A stretch of DNA of 64,000 bases. Origin: Eurosta solidaginis. Its lineage: Eukaryota > Arthropoda > Insecta > Diptera > Tephritidae. The notes below the pieces were generated by a model. It did no database searches. It saw only the letters and a program-made list of their open reading frames with translations, and was not told the origin of the DNA. The position numbers and the translations under genes were made by a program. Below are positions 21,454-34,772 of this stretch, piece after piece. The DNA lies in assembly GCF_040869045.1 (NCBI RefSeq), contig NC_090319.1, positions 65,072,779-65,136,778 on the forward strand. The letters are read 5' to 3'. Within the stretch, counting starts at the first letter, position 1. Each line of letters starts with the position of its first letter.

Positions 21454-23070
21454 TTACCAACTATATTTATTCAGTGTTGCGCCATCTGGTGAAAATCACT
21501 GATAATGCTGGATTTTTGTTTATTGCCAATTACTTTGTTTGACATTGTTCTGACCTTGAGCTCGATTTGAACCTTGAATGAAGTATTTTATATTTATTTC
21601 AATACTTTTTCTTTTCTTTAGTATTAATAATTAAGATCTTGATGTAGATCTGAAAAGCTAGTTATTGCTTCTTTTCATGTGTCATAATGGCATTTCCTAA
21701 CAAAAAAAAAACACATTTACAATGTTAGATAATTCATTTACTTATTGACCATGAAAATGTTATTAACCACAAAAGTTGTTTACAAATGATTATTTGATTA
21801 TGAATATTTTGTTTTTGTTTTTATTTGCACGAGAAGCTTTTTACAGCTGAAATAGTGTGGGCACATAGGCTGGTAGTGACTGAATTTGAAGAAATTTTGT
21901 TTCTTTGTGATTGTCCGAATAGGTAATATTTAGACAAATATGTACATATGTTTTTCAATCAAAATATTGTTTAGTAACAAAATCGGATGTGTTCAAAAGT
22001 ATATTTCATACATTTCGATTTTTTTTTTATAAATATAATTTGAACCGAAAAATCCAACTCAATATACTCAATTTTATTCATACAACAAAAACGTACATCT
22101 GCACCACCAAAAAGCACCATCTGTAAAGTAATCAGTTGGGGTCACCAAAAGTTCAAAAGTGTGGAAATCACTCGCCCAGGAAATCTCTGTCGATAATAAG
22201 CATGTAAATCAATTTTGTAGTAGCGCGTATTCCAGAGACCAAAGCTCACTGGAAAAGTATTTGAATTAAATACAAAACAAAAATATGAAAAGAAGTTCAT
22301 TTGAAATTTGGAAATCCAGAAAGACATACATAAATAATCCAGAAATTTACGATTGCAATATTTATATTCAATATCTGATTATCCCACAAAGCAAATCATT
22401 CGAACTTACTGGGAGTACAACTTTTCTGAAGGAAACCCAACGTCCTTTCATCCTAAAAAATGTTACATTGATATATTTTGCAATCAATTTTTTTGTTGAT
22501 TTTGAAACTTGATCCGAATTTGCAGGAAATAAAACTCGTCATAAAATCAATAAATTTTGAGTTGAGATAGGGTGTCTAAAAAAAATTGTTGAAGTCATTT
22601 GAAACAAATTCTAAGAAAGAGCGCTCCGCAATCAAATTCTGAAATAGGGCGTCCTTCACCCGAATTCATTTGAAACAAATTTAGAGAATGGGCGTTGTTT
22701 TATTAAGTTCTGAGTTAGATCTTTATTCAAATTCTAAGACAGGACGATTTAGAACTGACTGCACAGATAGGGTATTACTCGACTCATAAGTCGATATATA
22801 TAAACGAACAATTTCTGTAATCCCTTGTCGAATTGGGCTTGAAAATACACTGCTCTCGAAGTTGCGCCATCTTTCTCCAGAGTACGGAGAATGACGCTAC
22901 AGGAAGCACAACTCAGAAAGTGGTTTGTCTCCACACGAATTGTTCTCTACTGGGACATTGTGTGGTAATGTGGTCCATACGTTTTCTGTGTATTGCATTT
23001 GCGATATTTCCAATTCTTCAAACTTGTCCAGTTGTGTTTAAAAATAAAAATAAATGATAAATATGACGTC
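21454..23070. other. AT-rich gene-free segment
   Basis: No supported gene is seen. Positions 21545-21583 are the inverted partner of 18395-18430. The short frames at 22142-22512 and 22749-23057 overlap on opposite strands and show no motif. Confidence 0.5.
22560..22770. repeat. Degenerate GAGATAGGGCGT-type repeat
   Basis: Loose iterations combine GAAACAAATT with TCTGAGATAGGGCGT-like phrases at roughly 35-60 bp spacing. The same phrases recur at about 29815-29945. The copies are too diverged to define a unit. Confidence 0.55.
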
Positions 23071-23073
23071 TAA

Positions 23074-23658
23074 TGCGGCAGTTACCCACCAACGTGTGCC
23101 GTAAGTACGGTCGTTTGTCGTACGAAGCACGTTTGACCGAATTCTCAAGCCCGTAGGAATTAATGTGTGCGTCTGTGTACATGTACATAACATATTTGTG
23201 TGTGTATTGTTTACAACAAAGCACTGTTGCCATTGGCCAGTTTGCATGCATGCTTATGGAAACATCAACTTTTTCCAATTTAATTTTTGGTATTGTAAAA
23301 GGCCGGAATAAATATTAAATAAGTATAAATAGATTACATATTTATAATCTGCACTTTTACATAATTATTTCGAATTATTTTCACAATTTTTCAAACTTTA
23401 ATTAGGTGTTTTTGCATAAAAGTGCAAACGGTCAAAAATTAGCGCACAAAAGTTTACTAGGCAACTCTGTCTAGTGAGAGAGCGATCAGCTGACACGTTC
23501 TTACGGAAAAAAATCAAAATTGTTTTGATTTCTACGTTCCGGACTACGTACGTACGGGCGTTGAACGTCGGTGAGTTTTCGTTTACATTGTACACTCATA
23601 AGATAGGTCGTGTCAGCTGACACGTTTTTGGTACGTACGTTCGTGAGTAACTGCCGCA
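23074..23658. mobile_element. Harbinger-like MITE (585 bp) with TAA target duplication
   Basis: The terminal inverted repeats match over about 22 bp with two differences; both begin TGCGGCAGTTAC. The element is flanked by TAA on both sides (23071-23073 and 23659-23661), the 3 bp TWA duplication of PIF/Harbinger transposons. The interior has two CAGCTGACACG palindromic phrases and several ACGTACG steps. It has no transposase; the frames inside (23398-23836) are chance. Confidence 0.8.
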
Positions 23659-23661
23659 TAA

Positions 23662-25499
23662 GACTTGCCATATCAAGAATCAAATTGTACACGTGCATTG
23701 AGAAAATTGCGTGATCAAGCAAGCAACATCTGGCGTAGACAGTCCATTTCATATTTACATACTTATGTACTATATGATTATATCCGAGCAAAAATCGGGA
23801 GTGTTTAATGTAAGCTTTTAAAGAGTGCGCTGTCAAGTGTCTAATAGCAAAAAGGGATATCCCAGTGTAAACTTCGAGGGTTTTTCGTGGAAAATTTAAC
23901 TTCTGGACTTGGGATAGTTTGTTTTGAAGATGTAAAAGTGATGCAACGGTTTTGTCCTAGGACAACGCAAAAGTAATCACAACATATTTTTTATATGAAT
24001 TATTTTTAATTATGAGAGGGTCAACCTCACGGAAACCTCTTTACATACATGTACGGAGTTCTAGTGATTTTCACAGGGTATATGTCCGAATACATACGTA
24101 AATGCAGCTCATTCAATATATCACATTGAGTGGAAGAAAATACAGCTAAACGTAAAATATAGTAAATAAAATTTAAACTGTGCAAATACTATTTAAAAGA
24201 AAACACTTTAAATATACATTGGAATGTAAATGAAGTCACTTACAGCAGCGAACAGAAAAAAAGCAGTGGAAATTTTTATAAAATTTCGTCAATTAAATTT
24301 ACTTTTATAGTTATAGGTCTCTTAAAACTTGCACTGATTTTTAAAAATTGTTTTCCTAAGGGTGTTTGTTTGACTAAAATTATCAGGCCTACAAAACTAC
24401 ATATCCAAAACGTTCAGAGAATCCTAAATAAAAAGTTCAAAACTTTCTCGAATTTTCGATTTTTTTTTCCAAAAAGTTTTATGGATGGTTTGTATAGTTT
24501 TAGTTAGAAACTTTTTTCTGAATATAAACACTGGCACTGTCATTTTTCTGTTCACAGCTGTAGGTGCACAATTACGCATTGAATTGCTCGTTTTATAAGT
24601 CTGTGACATATTTCCTCCTCTAGTCTAAGTGTAAACATATTTATTTAAACAATAATAATTGCCCAGAGTTGACTAAGTGGACTTTGTACGATTTTTGTTT
24701 TGTAATAAAAAGTATATCGCTGCTAATATCGTGCTGTGACCGAAAAAGTACCCTAAAGGGCATTGTGAATAAGACAAGTGTGATATCTTCAGCATAGACG
24801 TCCAAATAACTGTATGGACTGTATGCGTAACCATATTTAACATCCTGTCCAAACGGTAAAAAGTAGCCATCCTGAACGCCTGCTCAGGCATTTGATGGAT
24901 AAGATTGTTGTGTACACAATGCTAAAGAGTTTAGAGAGAATGTACATACTTCGACCGACAGTAGCTTAATTTGTACAGTTATCTCTTGTGTCTCAAGAGC
25001 AACCAAGAGTAGAATTCTTTAAATACTCCAACAACAGGAACAGCTACTGGTTTCTTTACATTTTATACCTTCCTCAGGGGAAACAAATTGTCAGACATTG
25101 GAGTAACTCCAACGCTGTATGGAAGACGAAGATCCATAATATTAAACCTTGAAATCTGTTGAAATTTTTTATTGAAGATTTTCAAATAATAAGAGGAAAA
25201 AAATCTTCATATTTTGTTGTTATTTATGAACGATCGACAGCAAAACTTGGATTTATATTAATGCTGAATACAAGGGAAACTAACAAGCGTATCCGCAAAT
25301 GTGCGGTAAACGAAAAAGGGCAGTAAAAAGGACACATCATTTTTTTTTTTTTTGTCTCCACAATGACGATACTTCGATCCTTACAATCAAACGGGGACTC
25401 ATGGTTCTTCCGCATTAAGAGGAAGACATATCAGATAATTCAAAGGTGGACACATTATGTTATTCGTTAAAGGGGGATGCGGATATATATCAACTAATA
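23662..25499. other. AT-rich gene-free segment
   Basis: Read on both strands, no protein of recognisable family, no RNA gene and no clear repeat was found. The short frames (24424-24609, 24673-24891, 25224-25415) have no motif support. Confidence 0.5.
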
Positions 25500-25960
25500 A
25501 GCAGCTGAGTGCCACCTTTTGAAGGAATGGAATTGTATCGCAAATTCTTGGACCATTTTGCGGCCACTTCGTGACTATTTCAGGATCACTACAAACACAC
25601 TTTGGGAATATTTTAAGGATCATTTCGAAACAATAATCGATGCAATTTTGGAGATGTTTTAGGGTGACTTAAAGATTATTTTCGGAATGTTTTGGGGACT
25701 ATTTTAGGACAGTTATTCTTCTTGTGTTTTTTTTTTGCGATATTCGAGAAAATTTCGGGACCAATTTGGAGCAATTTTCGTTCACTTCAGGATTGTTTAA
25801 GGTATCATATCGGACTACTGCTGGATTATTTCGAAACTATTTTGAATTCATTTCAGGACAGTTACAGAATCATTTTAGGATCATTTCGGGATTATTTTCG
25901 GAATTATTTTGAATTTCAGAAAGACTTCCTCATAATTTTGAACTAAAAATCCAAAAATAT
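25500..25960. repeat. Degenerate TTTCGGGA-type array, second locus
   Basis: Phrases such as GACTATTTTAGGAC, GGATCATTTCGGGATTATTT and GAATTATTTTGAATTTC repeat loosely, as in the CycG intron (11380-12520). Two overlapping frames at 25692-25946 are open only because the array lacks stops in those phases. Confidence 0.65.
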
Positions 25961-26379
25961 TTTAAAGTTTTACGCATATACATGCCTTAGTTTTCCACCT
26001 TGTTGTGGAATCATTCAGCCTCCGAAAACTATATTACAAAAATGCACTTAATATAATAAAGCTGACGGCAAAGTGGAAGCGAGAAGAGTTGCTATAATAT
26101 AGATAATAATAGATAGAAAAACCTGCAAAATACTTCTTATGGAAAGTTCTAGAAGTTGTAAGAGTGCTAGAAACTTCTCAAGCTTATAAAATATATGAAA
26201 ATAAAAATCGCTTCTCGCCTGGCATAGCTTCTAGCGAGCACTCTGACGCTAGCCTTAAAACCTGATGAAGTACTTTCTACTTTTAAATTAATGTGGCTTA
26301 ATAATATGCGACGGTAAGCGAAAAGTGCAAATGCAACTGCTCTTAAAACAATTTCCAAAGATGTGAGTTTTTAATCACA
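25961..26379. other. Gene-free segment
   Basis: No gene or repeat was recognised. The frame 26167-26358 is unsupported. Confidence 0.45.
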
Positions 26380-26871
26380 AAATTAATAATTTGAGTTGAA
26401 GGTTAGAGAGATAATAAAAAAATAGAAAAAAATTATAAATTTAATATAAAAATTAATATTAACAAACGAAAATAAATAAAACAAATAAATGCAGAAGCTT
26501 AAGTAATAAAAAGTTTAAATTGTTAAATATTTTAACATGCACACAGAGAAAATAATAAATTAGACCAGAAACAAAAAACAAAAGATAGGAAAACGGTTAA
26601 GATATAAAAAGAAAGAAACAAAAATCAAAGAAAGATAAGAACTACCAAAAGACTTATTAAGCACTAATTATATAAACATCAGAAAAAGAATCCAAAAATA
26701 ATATAAAGCAAATAAAAAAAAAACATGAGAACAAAAACAAAAAAAATTCACATCCAAAGAAAAAAAAAAATAAAGCGAGCAAAAAAACAAAGGTACGTAA
26801 ATTAAAAAAGAAATAAAAATAAAGTGAGAAAAAAAAACAAAGATAAGTAAAGTAAAATAGAAAAGAAAAAA
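26380..26871. repeat. A-rich low-complexity tract
   Basis: The plus strand consists of A runs with AAATAAA, GAAAGA and ACAAA steps. It is similar in nature to the reverse complement of the 16448-18060 tract. A Family A element is inserted at its right edge. Confidence 0.8.
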
Positions 26872-28857
26872 CAAGTAAGGAAGGTTAAGTTCGGGTGTAT
26901 CCGAACATTACATACTCAGTTGAGTGCTATGGTGACAACATAAGGTAAAATAACCATGTAGGAAAATGAACCGATGAAAACCCTGGAATGTGTTCGTATG
27001 ACAGGTGTATCAAATGAAAGGAATTAAAGAGTATTTTATGAGGGAGTGAGCCATAGTTCTATAGGTGGACGCCATTTAGGCATATCGCCATAAAGGTGGA
27101 CCAGGGGTGACACTAGAATGTGTTTGTGCGATATGGGTATCAAATTAAAGGTATTAATGAGGGTTTTAAAAGGGAGTGGTGGTAGTTGTATAGGTGGTTG
27201 CCTTTTCGAGATATCGCCATAAAGGTGTACCAGGGGTGACTCTAGAATACGTTTGTACAATATGGGTATCAAACGAAAGGTGCTAATGAGGTGACTAGAC
27301 TTTGTTTGTACGATATGGGTATCAAATAAAAGGTGTTAATGAGTATTTTTAAAGGGAGTGGGCCTTCGTTCTATAGGTGGTCGCCTTTTCGAGATATCGC
27401 CATAAAGGTGGACCAGGGGTGACTCTAGAATATGTGTGTACGATATGGGTATCAAATGAAAGGTGTTAATGAGAGTTTTAAAAGGGAGTGGTGGTAGTTG
27501 TATATGTGAAGGCGTTTTCCAGATATCGACCAAAATGTGGACCAGGGTGACCCATAACATCCTCTGTTGGATACCGCTAATTTATTTATATATGTAATAT
27601 CTGCAAAGATTTCAAGGGTTCTTTATTTCGCCCTGCAGAACTTTTTCATTTTCTTCTACTTAATATGGTAAGTGTCACAACCATTTTACAAAGTTTTTTC
27701 CAAAGTTATATTTCGCGTCAATAAACCAATCCAATTACTATGTTTCATCCCTTTTTTCGTATTTGGTATAGAATTATGGCATTTTTTTCATTTTTCGTAA
27801 TTTTCGATATCGAAAAAGTGGGCGTGGTCATAGTCGGATTTCGTTCATTTTTTATACCAAGATAAAGTGCGTTCAGATAAGTACGTGAACTAAGTTCAGT
27901 AAAGATATGTCGATTTTTGCTCTAGTTATCGTGTTAACGGCCATGCGGAAGGACAGACGGACAACCGTGTATAAAAACTGGGCGTGGCTTCAACCGATTT
28001 CGCCCATTTTCACAGAAAACAGTTAGCGTCATAAAATCTATGCCCCTACCAATTTCAAAAGGATTGGTAAATTTTTGTTCGACTTATGGCATTAAAAGTA
28101 TCCTAGACAAATTAAATGAAAAAGGGCGGAACCACGCCCATTTTTAAATTTTCTTTTATTTTTGTATTTTGTTGCACCATATCATTACTGGAGTTGAATG
28201 TTGACATAATTTACTTATATAGTGTAAAGATATTAAATTTTTTGTTAAAATTTTACTTAAAAAAATTTTTTTTTTTAAAGTGGGCGTGGTCATACTCCGA
28301 TTTCGCTAATTTTTATTAAGCGTACATATAGTAATAGGAGTAACGTTCCTGCCAAATTTCATCATGATATCTTCAACGACTGCCTAATTACAGCTTGCAA
28401 AAATTTTAAATTACCTTCTTTTAAAAGTGGGCGGTGCTAGCCCCATTGTCCAAAATTTTACTAATTTTCATCTCTGCGTCATAAGCTGAACTCACCTACC
28501 GAATTTCATCGCTTTATCTGTCTTTGGTAATGAATTATTGCACTTTTTCGGTTTTTCGAAATTTTCGATATCGAAAAAGTGGGCGTGGTTATAGTCCGAT
28601 ATCGTTCATTTTAAATAGTGATCTGAGATGTGTGCTCAGGAACCTACATACCTAATTTCATCAAGATACCTCAAAATTTACTCAAGTTATCGTGTTCACG
28701 GACGGACGGACGGACATGGCTCAATCAAATTTTTTTTCGATCCTGATGATTTTGATATATGGAAGTCTATATCTATCTCGATTCCTTTATACCTGTACAA
28801 CCAACCGTTATGCAATCAAACTTAATATACTCTGTGAGCTCTGCTCAACTGAGTATA
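26872..28857 (-). mobile_element. Family A element, short-array copy (A2)
   Basis: On the minus strand the 5' end is at 28857 (CTCAACTGAGTATA read in reverse), with a GTCC tract near 28705. The 3' end is at 26872 (plus-strand CAAGTAAGGAAGG), with the hairpin TTCGGGTGTATCCGAA just inside. It carries only about four minisatellite units (27000-27560), against about 22 in A1, and the total is about 2.0 kb. The GGGCGTGGT boxes and TTTCGATATCGAAA palindromes are retained. There is no coding capacity. Confidence 0.82.
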
Positions 28858-31089
28858 AAAAGAAACCCAAAACAGGCCAACCAAAACAAGTATTTTGTAT
28901 GATTTTCAAATTACCAGCGCATAAAAATAAATATGAAACAAACAAGGTTGACTGACTGTTAATTCCGACAAACATAGATAAAAGTGCAACAACAAGCACT
29001 TAGAGTACAGTGACTTTGAACACAAAGGTTAAGCGTTCGCTTCAAGCAGCGCACTCCATTTAAAGGCGATTTTATTTTCGATAATCACAACACTTAATTA
29101 ATTTGTATGTTTGCAATTTGCTTTAAGTCAAACATTGCTTAAGCGTTTAATTACAGTTATATTTATTTTTATTTTTGTAAAGCAAAACAGGTGTGTTTTT
29201 GGTGGAAGATAAGAAAAATTCGACACCAATCAATAACTGATTGGTTTCAGCATTCACGAATAAAGGTTTTCATGTTGACATGTATAAAGAAACGGTTGGC
29301 AGTCAAAATTATTATTGTTGTGTTAACTTCCAGCTAGAAAATAATCGGGGACAATTTATCCCTGTCTAGTTACATATACTCAATGATAGAAAACTCTGTC
29401 TGTAATCGCAAGTTTATGGGCAATAACAAATTCGGTATGGGTGCGTCATGGGGCCTGTCTAGTTTTCTCTAAGTTAAACCATATTCTGGATGGATTTAGA
29501 ATTCTTTCTACATGCCTAAAAGGGCCTTTATTATTCTAGATGCACCTTGGGAAGAAAATTCTATCCAGGCGCAGTAGTGAACCCATATAATTTTTTCTAG
29601 ATTATACTATGTATATAAACTTCTGGGCGTACGTCTCAATTGATGCATGCAGACCGCATCTCGAACGAACTTTTGTAAACAATTTGAATAATAATAAGGA
29701 AAAACACATATTTTCAAATAAAACCACTTCAACTTTGGCTTATAGGGAAAAAGCAAAAATCTTGAGCGTTTTCTTATAATCCGCGCTTAACGTCAAAATG
29801 TATTGAGTTTATGCTCAGATAAGGCATTTTTGAAACAATTTCTGAGATAGGGCATTTTTCAACCGCATTCTGACACAGCGTTTTTCAAACAAATTTTGAA
29901 CTTGGGTGGGTTTCTGAAGTTTTCTTAAATAGGGCGTTTTTGAAACGGCAGCAATCGGTATGTTCCATGGACCGAAAATGCAAACTGCCTGAATAGAAAA
30001 TTCTATCTCATAAAGGAAGCAATATACATTATTTCTTAAGGAAAATTGTAAGAATTTGGCAGAGTGTCAGCAAATCGCCAAGCTTGTGAAATCACAGCCT
30101 TTCTGTTTGAGATTATTATGAGGCTGAAATCTGAGCTCAAATGCAGAACTGGGTTTTAACAAACTTGATATTCAAAACAATTTCCATTTGTTTCTTTCAT
30201 TGGTTCTACGCTTGAAATGCAGTTGAGAAGAAAAACAAAGAAGAGGTTTCAGAGAATTTTAATTCATAAACAACATGAAACAAAGTTAGGCCCATGTGGT
30301 TCTTGAAAAATGTTAAATAAAAACTTATTACTTAAAAAAGATTTTAACAAGCCAACAATCAAGCAATTGTCTAAAAATAAATTTGCAGAGATGAATCATA
30401 AAATATTGTGATTTGGCAACCCAACGAAAAAAAAATAAACCTACTTTTAAGCTTCCGTTTAAATGGTTTACTCAAAGTAGGCAGCAACAACAAAAGAAAT
30501 CCAACACAACCAAATTAAAAAAAACAGTTCAATAACCAAAAACCACTTACATTTCATTAGCGTACTAATAATGAAAACGTTTTAAGTATTATCTTTGCAT
30601 GGTTTTTTCTCATACCGCAATTAAATATTAAGGTAAAAAGTAGAGTTCATATAATACAAATATTTTCAATACCATTAATAATTTTAAATAGGCGCTGTCT
30701 GAGATGTCGAACAAGTTTGAACTTTACCAGCTTATGGGGGTAGTCAGCAATGATGAGAAATTTGCTTAATCGTTTTCAACACGCCAATGGATATATATTT
30801 AGATTATTTGTATTATATTTAAATAATAATACGTTTTAAGCTGCATTTCAAATTAATGCGATGGATTTTCAAGTGCGTGCATAATTTAGAAAAATATATT
30901 TAGTTAAAAATAGCTTTAGATGCAGAGATCAAAAATGTTTCAAATACGCTTGCTGGTTAGGAAAATCAATGTAGTATTTGAAATAGAATTTTTTCTTTCT
31001 CATCGTGTTTCTCTACTCGAATCCTAAAAAATATAGCTCCAAATATCGAACATAACATATGATTTAAGTAGCCTTCCTGAAATTATGCT
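28858..31089. other. AT-rich gene-free segment
   Basis: No supported gene or RNA is seen. Positions 29815-29945 contain degenerate phrases like TTTGAAACAATTTCTGAGATA with GGGCATTTTTC, related to 22560-22770. Confidence 0.5.
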
Positions 31090-31955
31090 TAATGGCGATA
31101 AAATACTTTTTCATGATGCTGTCACCAATTTAGTATTCAAAATCAATTCAATTCAATCTGACCTGCACTAACCATATAAACTTTGTGGTTGGTAAAATCT
31201 ATAATATCCTTCGTAACTTATACAGAACTGCCTATTTATTACCGCGGGACGCTAAAATGAAGTTAGTCAAAGCTCTTATAATACCTCACATTTCTTATGG
31301 AGAATTTATTTACGGTAGCCTTGATTCGCTGTCGCTTAATAAATTGCAGCTAGCCATAACCAATACTGCTCGCTTCGTATTTTCTAAGAGGAAATTTGAC
31401 CATATATCTTCGTGCGCTACCCAAATTCTCGGAAGCGACGTTTGTACTTTCCTAAAAATGAGAAATTTATGTTTCTTACACAAACTACTACATTTTCAAT
31501 ATCCGCCTTACTTATTTAATAAACTATCTTTGTGTCAATCTACTCGGACTCTGAATCTATTGATCCCGAACTTTAAGTACGTTACATCCTCCAAAATGTT
31601 CTTTGTCAGCTCCAAGACGAAAGCAATTAGAAAAGCCAGATGTTTCAAACTAGCAGTAATATCCTTCCTTAATCCATAACTTATTTAATTATATAATTCT
31701 ATCAACTTACTTTAAATTATATAATTCTATCATTGATTATTCAACTAATGGGCCAAATATTCTCCTTTCACAAAATGTACAATTAAAAATTAATAGATTT
31801 TCTTTTTTAAATGTTATTATCTTCTTTACCTTTTATTCTTCAAGAAAACTCGTTTTTATATGTAACTTGTAGTTGCAATATCTGATTGATGTACATCTAA
31901 AAGACATAGTCTTACTTGTACAAATAAGTTCAAATAAATAAATAAATAAAAAAGT
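31090..31955 (+). pseudogene. 5'-truncated LINE, reverse transcriptase C-terminus
   Basis: Frame 31185-31679 encodes LLPRDAKMKLVKALIIPHIS, YGEFIYGSLD, KLQLAITNTARFVF and MRNLCFLHKLLHFQYPPYLF. This is the region after the catalytic core in Jockey-type reverse transcriptases (KL.K.LI.P...YG). Upstream (31090-31170) LNGDKILFHDAVTN and FKINSIQSDL continue the match in another frame. The 3' end is an AAATAAATAAATAAA-type tail near 31935-31955. The catalytic YADD part is absent. Confidence 0.75.
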
Positions 31956-33802
31956 ATGATTATGACAAGTACGAAAAGTACTCCGAATAATGGAGACGTA
32001 TTTCAAATTCAACCGAACGATTATGATGAAATTTCCATGCATGTAACAAGGGAGAGCCCCTATGCCAGATAATACTTCGACTGTAGGAAGTTGACTATTC
32101 AGAATGGAGTTGCTCCACTCTACAACCGAGAAGAGGGAAATTCTAGCCTTGGGTGATACGAGGTTTAGGAAGACAATACCTTACATTTCAAGGAAGAAAG
32201 AGATGAGAGAGTATATCACGGTCACATTTATGTCGGAGTTTCAAGCCCGAATCCTTATACTGGCATCGTAATATTTCTTTTTAACAGGTGTAGTTTCTCA
32301 GGATTATGAATACTCTATTACTCTCTTTGTACTCGTTCTGTATGAATATAGTAGTATTGATGCCGAATGCATACAAAAGCACAGGAAAATCGAAAGCACT
32401 ATTCCTACATTAATCAATAGGAATTTATTATACATATGTACATACACCAACAATAACAAGGAGTAATTTGAAGACATCAACTTTGATCAAAACCCATCAT
32501 CCTGAGAATTGGTGTCGTAATTAGTCCTCGTTATATTCCAAGTTTATTACTCCAAGTTTCCTCATCTCTAATCAGTTATTCACACCCTGCATTTCTTTTT
32601 GAAAAAAATTATTGTTTAAAGAAGATACATGCATTTCGTAAACAGGAATACATTTTTCAAGGCAATAAAGAAAATTCAAAGTCCTAAATCATATACGATC
32701 AGACAAAATTCAGCGAAGTGTATTTTTACAAACATATATCACTGATACAACATGCATATTTCATGCATGCATTTAAATTGTTCACTCGGGTATCAATGAA
32801 TTGTTCATACTTTTTCACTCATACAGCACGCATCCTTTTCCTTTGAATAAATATGAATCTAACATACTTTTTCATACATTCAGCCCTCTTGTATGCATTC
32901 AACTGATTTCAACTGGGAAGTATTCAGAATCATAGCGTATATTATTAACAAGATATGCAGTTATTAAAAAGCGTTCTTTCAAGCTCAGAACTGATCAACC
33001 CCTATACACTTATATCACTTTTGTTTTTGTTTTTTCCAGAAGAATAGGCACAGATACAAATTCACACTTCGAATGTAAAAAAAAATATTCATAGGTCTCC
33101 CATGTGCCCTCGCATATAAGTTCGATTCATATGAAAGTGCCTGAATTTCATATTAAAGTCCAAAGAAAAAGCACTTCACACTACCAAATTGACACAAAAA
33201 AAAAATGTTTCTAAAATATTGTAGCACTGAGAAAAATTTTAATTCAAAATTTATTCATTAAGGGGGTCATCAATATTCTTTAAACATTTCAAAAAAAAAA
33301 TTGTTTTTATTTAAAAAAATTTCAGTATACATTGTATTTTTTATATGTATTGTGATTTCCATAAAAAAATGTTTGAACACCCCTGAATAATTTAAAATTA
33401 AAATTTTTTTATTCTTAAGCCTTTTTGAATGCCTCCGAACAGGAATCAGAAATAGATTACAGTTTAAGAAAACAATATTATAATAGGTGAATGATATGTG
33501 AGCAAATCATACGATCACACTACTACGTGACCATATATATGGAAAATGGAATTAAAATCATGTATATTGCTGACAAAAGTAAATAAACAATTTTTTAAAC
33601 GCTTAAATTGCTTCTTTGTGCATAGTAACGGTAATTATACTAAACAAATAAGAAAAGTAGTAAGTATTAATTGGGGACGAAGAAAATTCAGTTCAAGTTA
33701 TAGCGATACTCTAACGGTAAAGAAAATAAGCTTAATTATAAATAACCAAAAAAAACACCTTAAACAAGTTAAACAAGTTAAAAATCTAGCAATTACAAAT
33801 GG
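31956..33802. other. AT-rich gene-free segment
   Basis: Nothing supported. The frame at 33546-33809 is lysine/asparagine-rich without a motif. ATGCATGC phrases near 32750-32770 are short palindromes of unknown meaning. Confidence 0.5.
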
Positions 33803-34185
33803 ACAATGATAAAAATAAAAAAAATAAATATAAGGCGCGATAACCTCCGAAGAGATCTAAGGCCGAGCTTCTCTTCCAATTTGCGTCGTGCTCCTCTTGA
33901 TTTTCCCTACAAATTGGCCGGACGGGACCTACATGATTTTATGCCGACTCCGAACGGCATCTGCAAGGCAGATGAGTTTTCACTGAGAGCTTTTCATGGC
34001 AGAAATACACCCGGAGCGCTTGCCAAACACTGCCGAGGGGCGACCCCGCCTAGAAAAATTTTCTTCTAATTGAAAAACCTTATTTCTAAAATTTTTGATG
34101 TTGCTTTGCCCGGGGTTTGAACCCAGGGCATCCGGTGTGGTAGGCGGAGCAAGCTACCATCACACCACGGTGGCCGCCGCTTTAG
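33803..34185 (-). mobile_element. tRNA-derived SINE, copy 1
   Basis: Read on the minus strand from 34185, GTGGTGTGATGGTAGC resembles a tRNA A-box. A perfect B-box GGTTCAAACCC is at 34113-34123 (minus). A SINE body follows (TCGCCCCTCGGC, CTCATCTGCCTTGCAGATGC, then AGAAGCTCGGCC), ending TATTTATTTTT. It is GC-richer than its surroundings. The copy at 50478-50845 aligns along its whole length. The open frame 33806-34069 is the SINE read backwards, not a protein. Confidence 0.82.
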
Positions 34186-34489
34186 ATTTGTCATCGAGAC
34201 GAAAAAACATATAGCAAAAAAACTCCAACTTAATCCAATATTGATGAAGATAAGGAAACAATAAAACAATCTTAATGGGACATCCCAACAGACATTTTGA
34301 GTAAAGAACGCTTTCTAAACGTGCATATATGTTGCTCAAAAAAGAAATATCAAAAGTTTATAAACAAATTGTTGTCAACAGTAGTACGGAAAGAAGTTTG
34401 AAATTAAGAATAGTAGTAGTGATTTTCAGAGAATATTAAATTACTTTTAGAAAACATCAATTTATAGGAAATGCCAAAATTATATTCAA
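34186..34489. other. AT-rich gene-free segment
   Basis: Nothing was recognised. Confidence 0.4.
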
Positions 34490-34772
34490 AAAAGTTCAAG
34501 TTGAAGTAAGTTGAAATAAAATCCAAAAAAGATCAAATAAAATCCAGAAATATTAAATAAAATCCAGAAAAGATCAAATAACATCCAGAAAAGATCAAAT
34601 TGAATTCAGAACAGAAGATATGACACTCAAAAAAATTTAATGGCATTCAAAACAGATTAAATGCCATTCAGCAAGGATTGAATGCAATTCAGAAAAGATC
34701 AAACGGTAATCACAAAAGATCAAATGAAATTCAGATAAGATCAAAGGGCATTCAGAAAAGATGAAATTAAAT
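34490..34772. repeat. 21-22 bp minisatellite (AGAAAAGATCAAAT type)
   Basis: Imperfect repeats of CAGAAAAGATCAAATGA with variants are present. The array resumes at about 35875-35965 after a Family A element. The two parts are therefore one older array split by the insertion. Confidence 0.75.

Noticed and set aside
34085..34185. Possible functional tRNA gene (A-box and B-box present)
   Set aside because: The 3' half of a cloverleaf is missing and the same sequence continues into a dispersed repeat body shared with 50478-50845, so it is a SINE.
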